Shown here: in pieces, positions 63,916 to 64,000 of the stretch | Layout of the letters: each line of letters starts with the position of its first letter | Numbering within the stretch: position 1 is the stretch's first letter | NCBI GenBank assembly: GCA_030426355.1 | Contig: JAUHYQ010000002.1 | Coordinates: 248,001-312,000 of the forward strand | Direction of reading: 5' to 3' | Length of the DNA stretch: 64,000 nucleotides | Source: Gammaproteobacteria bacterium | GTDB taxonomy: Bacteria; Pseudomonadota; Gammaproteobacteria; Steroidobacterales; GCA-2729495 | Position numbers and translations under genes: made by a program | Notes under the pieces: model-generated | Databases searched by the model: none | What the model saw: only the letters and a program-made list of their open reading frames with translations | Told to the model about the DNA's origin: nothing

Positions 63916-64000
63916 GGAAGTTCATTCTGAGTATCGCTTTGCTGGCTGCTCCGGCGGTGTTTGCCGACACCGGCCGTTTTATTGTCGATATTACCGCCAA
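63912..64000 (+). CDS. Exported protein, 5' end only
   Basis: Only 29 codons are in the window. They encode a clear signal peptide (MRKFILSIALLAAPAVFAD) and the start of a mature chain. The ATG overlaps the CHASE2 stop by four bases, which indicates translational coupling. The function cannot be judged from this fragment. Confidence 0.7.
   Translation, partial: MRKFILSIALLAAPAVFADTGRFIVDITA

Overview
This window looks like chromosomal DNA of a free-living, probably marine, gammaproteobacterium of the Woeseiales, Halieaceae or Spongiibacteraceae type. That placement is an inference from gene content: three large TonB-dependent receptors without classical siderophore genes, TPR-sulfotransferase and TPR-oxygenase proteins, PEP-CTERM and CFI-box-CTERM surface proteins, a PQQ dehydrogenase, and many short-chain dehydrogenases (SDRs). 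I see no rRNA, tRNA, phage, insertion sequence or CRISPR array. Coding density is high and base composition looks even by eye.

Layout. 1-3133: TonB receptor followed by a truncated TPR protein (probably a sulfotransferase). 3420-5717: HupE/UreJ-like metal permease, alpha/beta hydrolase and a small membrane protein in one overlapping operon. 5839-9497: a Ser/Thr kinase fused to a TonB C-terminal domain, then a luciferase-like oxidoreductase. 9484-17125: TPR/2OG-oxygenase protein, a possible red-chlorophyll-catabolite-reductase-like protein, an exported SDR, conserved unknowns, an MFS transporter and a PEP-CTERM protein. 17392-24540: a cobalamin riboswitch ahead of a vitamin B12 ABC importer, followed closely by a RimK-type protein-glutamylation cluster with two membrane proteins. 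24545-36752: NmrA-like SDR, PQQ dehydrogenase, giant surface protein, S9 peptidase, exported KatG and two alpha/beta hydrolases.

36768-60457 is the most distinctive part and reads as a catabolic island. A MarR gene diverges from a TonB receptor gene. A nine-gene minus-strand operon (TetR, NTF2-like, four SDRs, MFS, AhpD/CMD-like, PPOX) diverges from a plus-strand operon of exported proteins: three metallo-beta-lactamase (MBL) genes carrying four MBL domains, a lipoprotein amidohydrolase, a VOC protein and a double beta-propeller. These are followed by a luciferase-like oxidoreductase and a 1071-residue TonB receptor. A perfect 16-bp palindrome lies inside the spacer of a near-consensus sigma-70 promoter between the two operons, so the TetR protein probably controls both. 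The simplest reading is uptake by the TonB receptors, processing in the periplasm by the exported hydrolases, import by MFS, and oxidation in the cytoplasm by the SDR and flavin enzymes. The substrate is unknown. Only one of the four MBL domains keeps the full set of metal ligands I can recognise, which is the strangest feature of the locus.

60635-64000 holds a tandem pair of related lipoproteins, a CHASE2 membrane protein and the start of an exported protein that runs off the window. Everything here comes from reading the sequence and from remembered family motifs; no database search or structure prediction was run.
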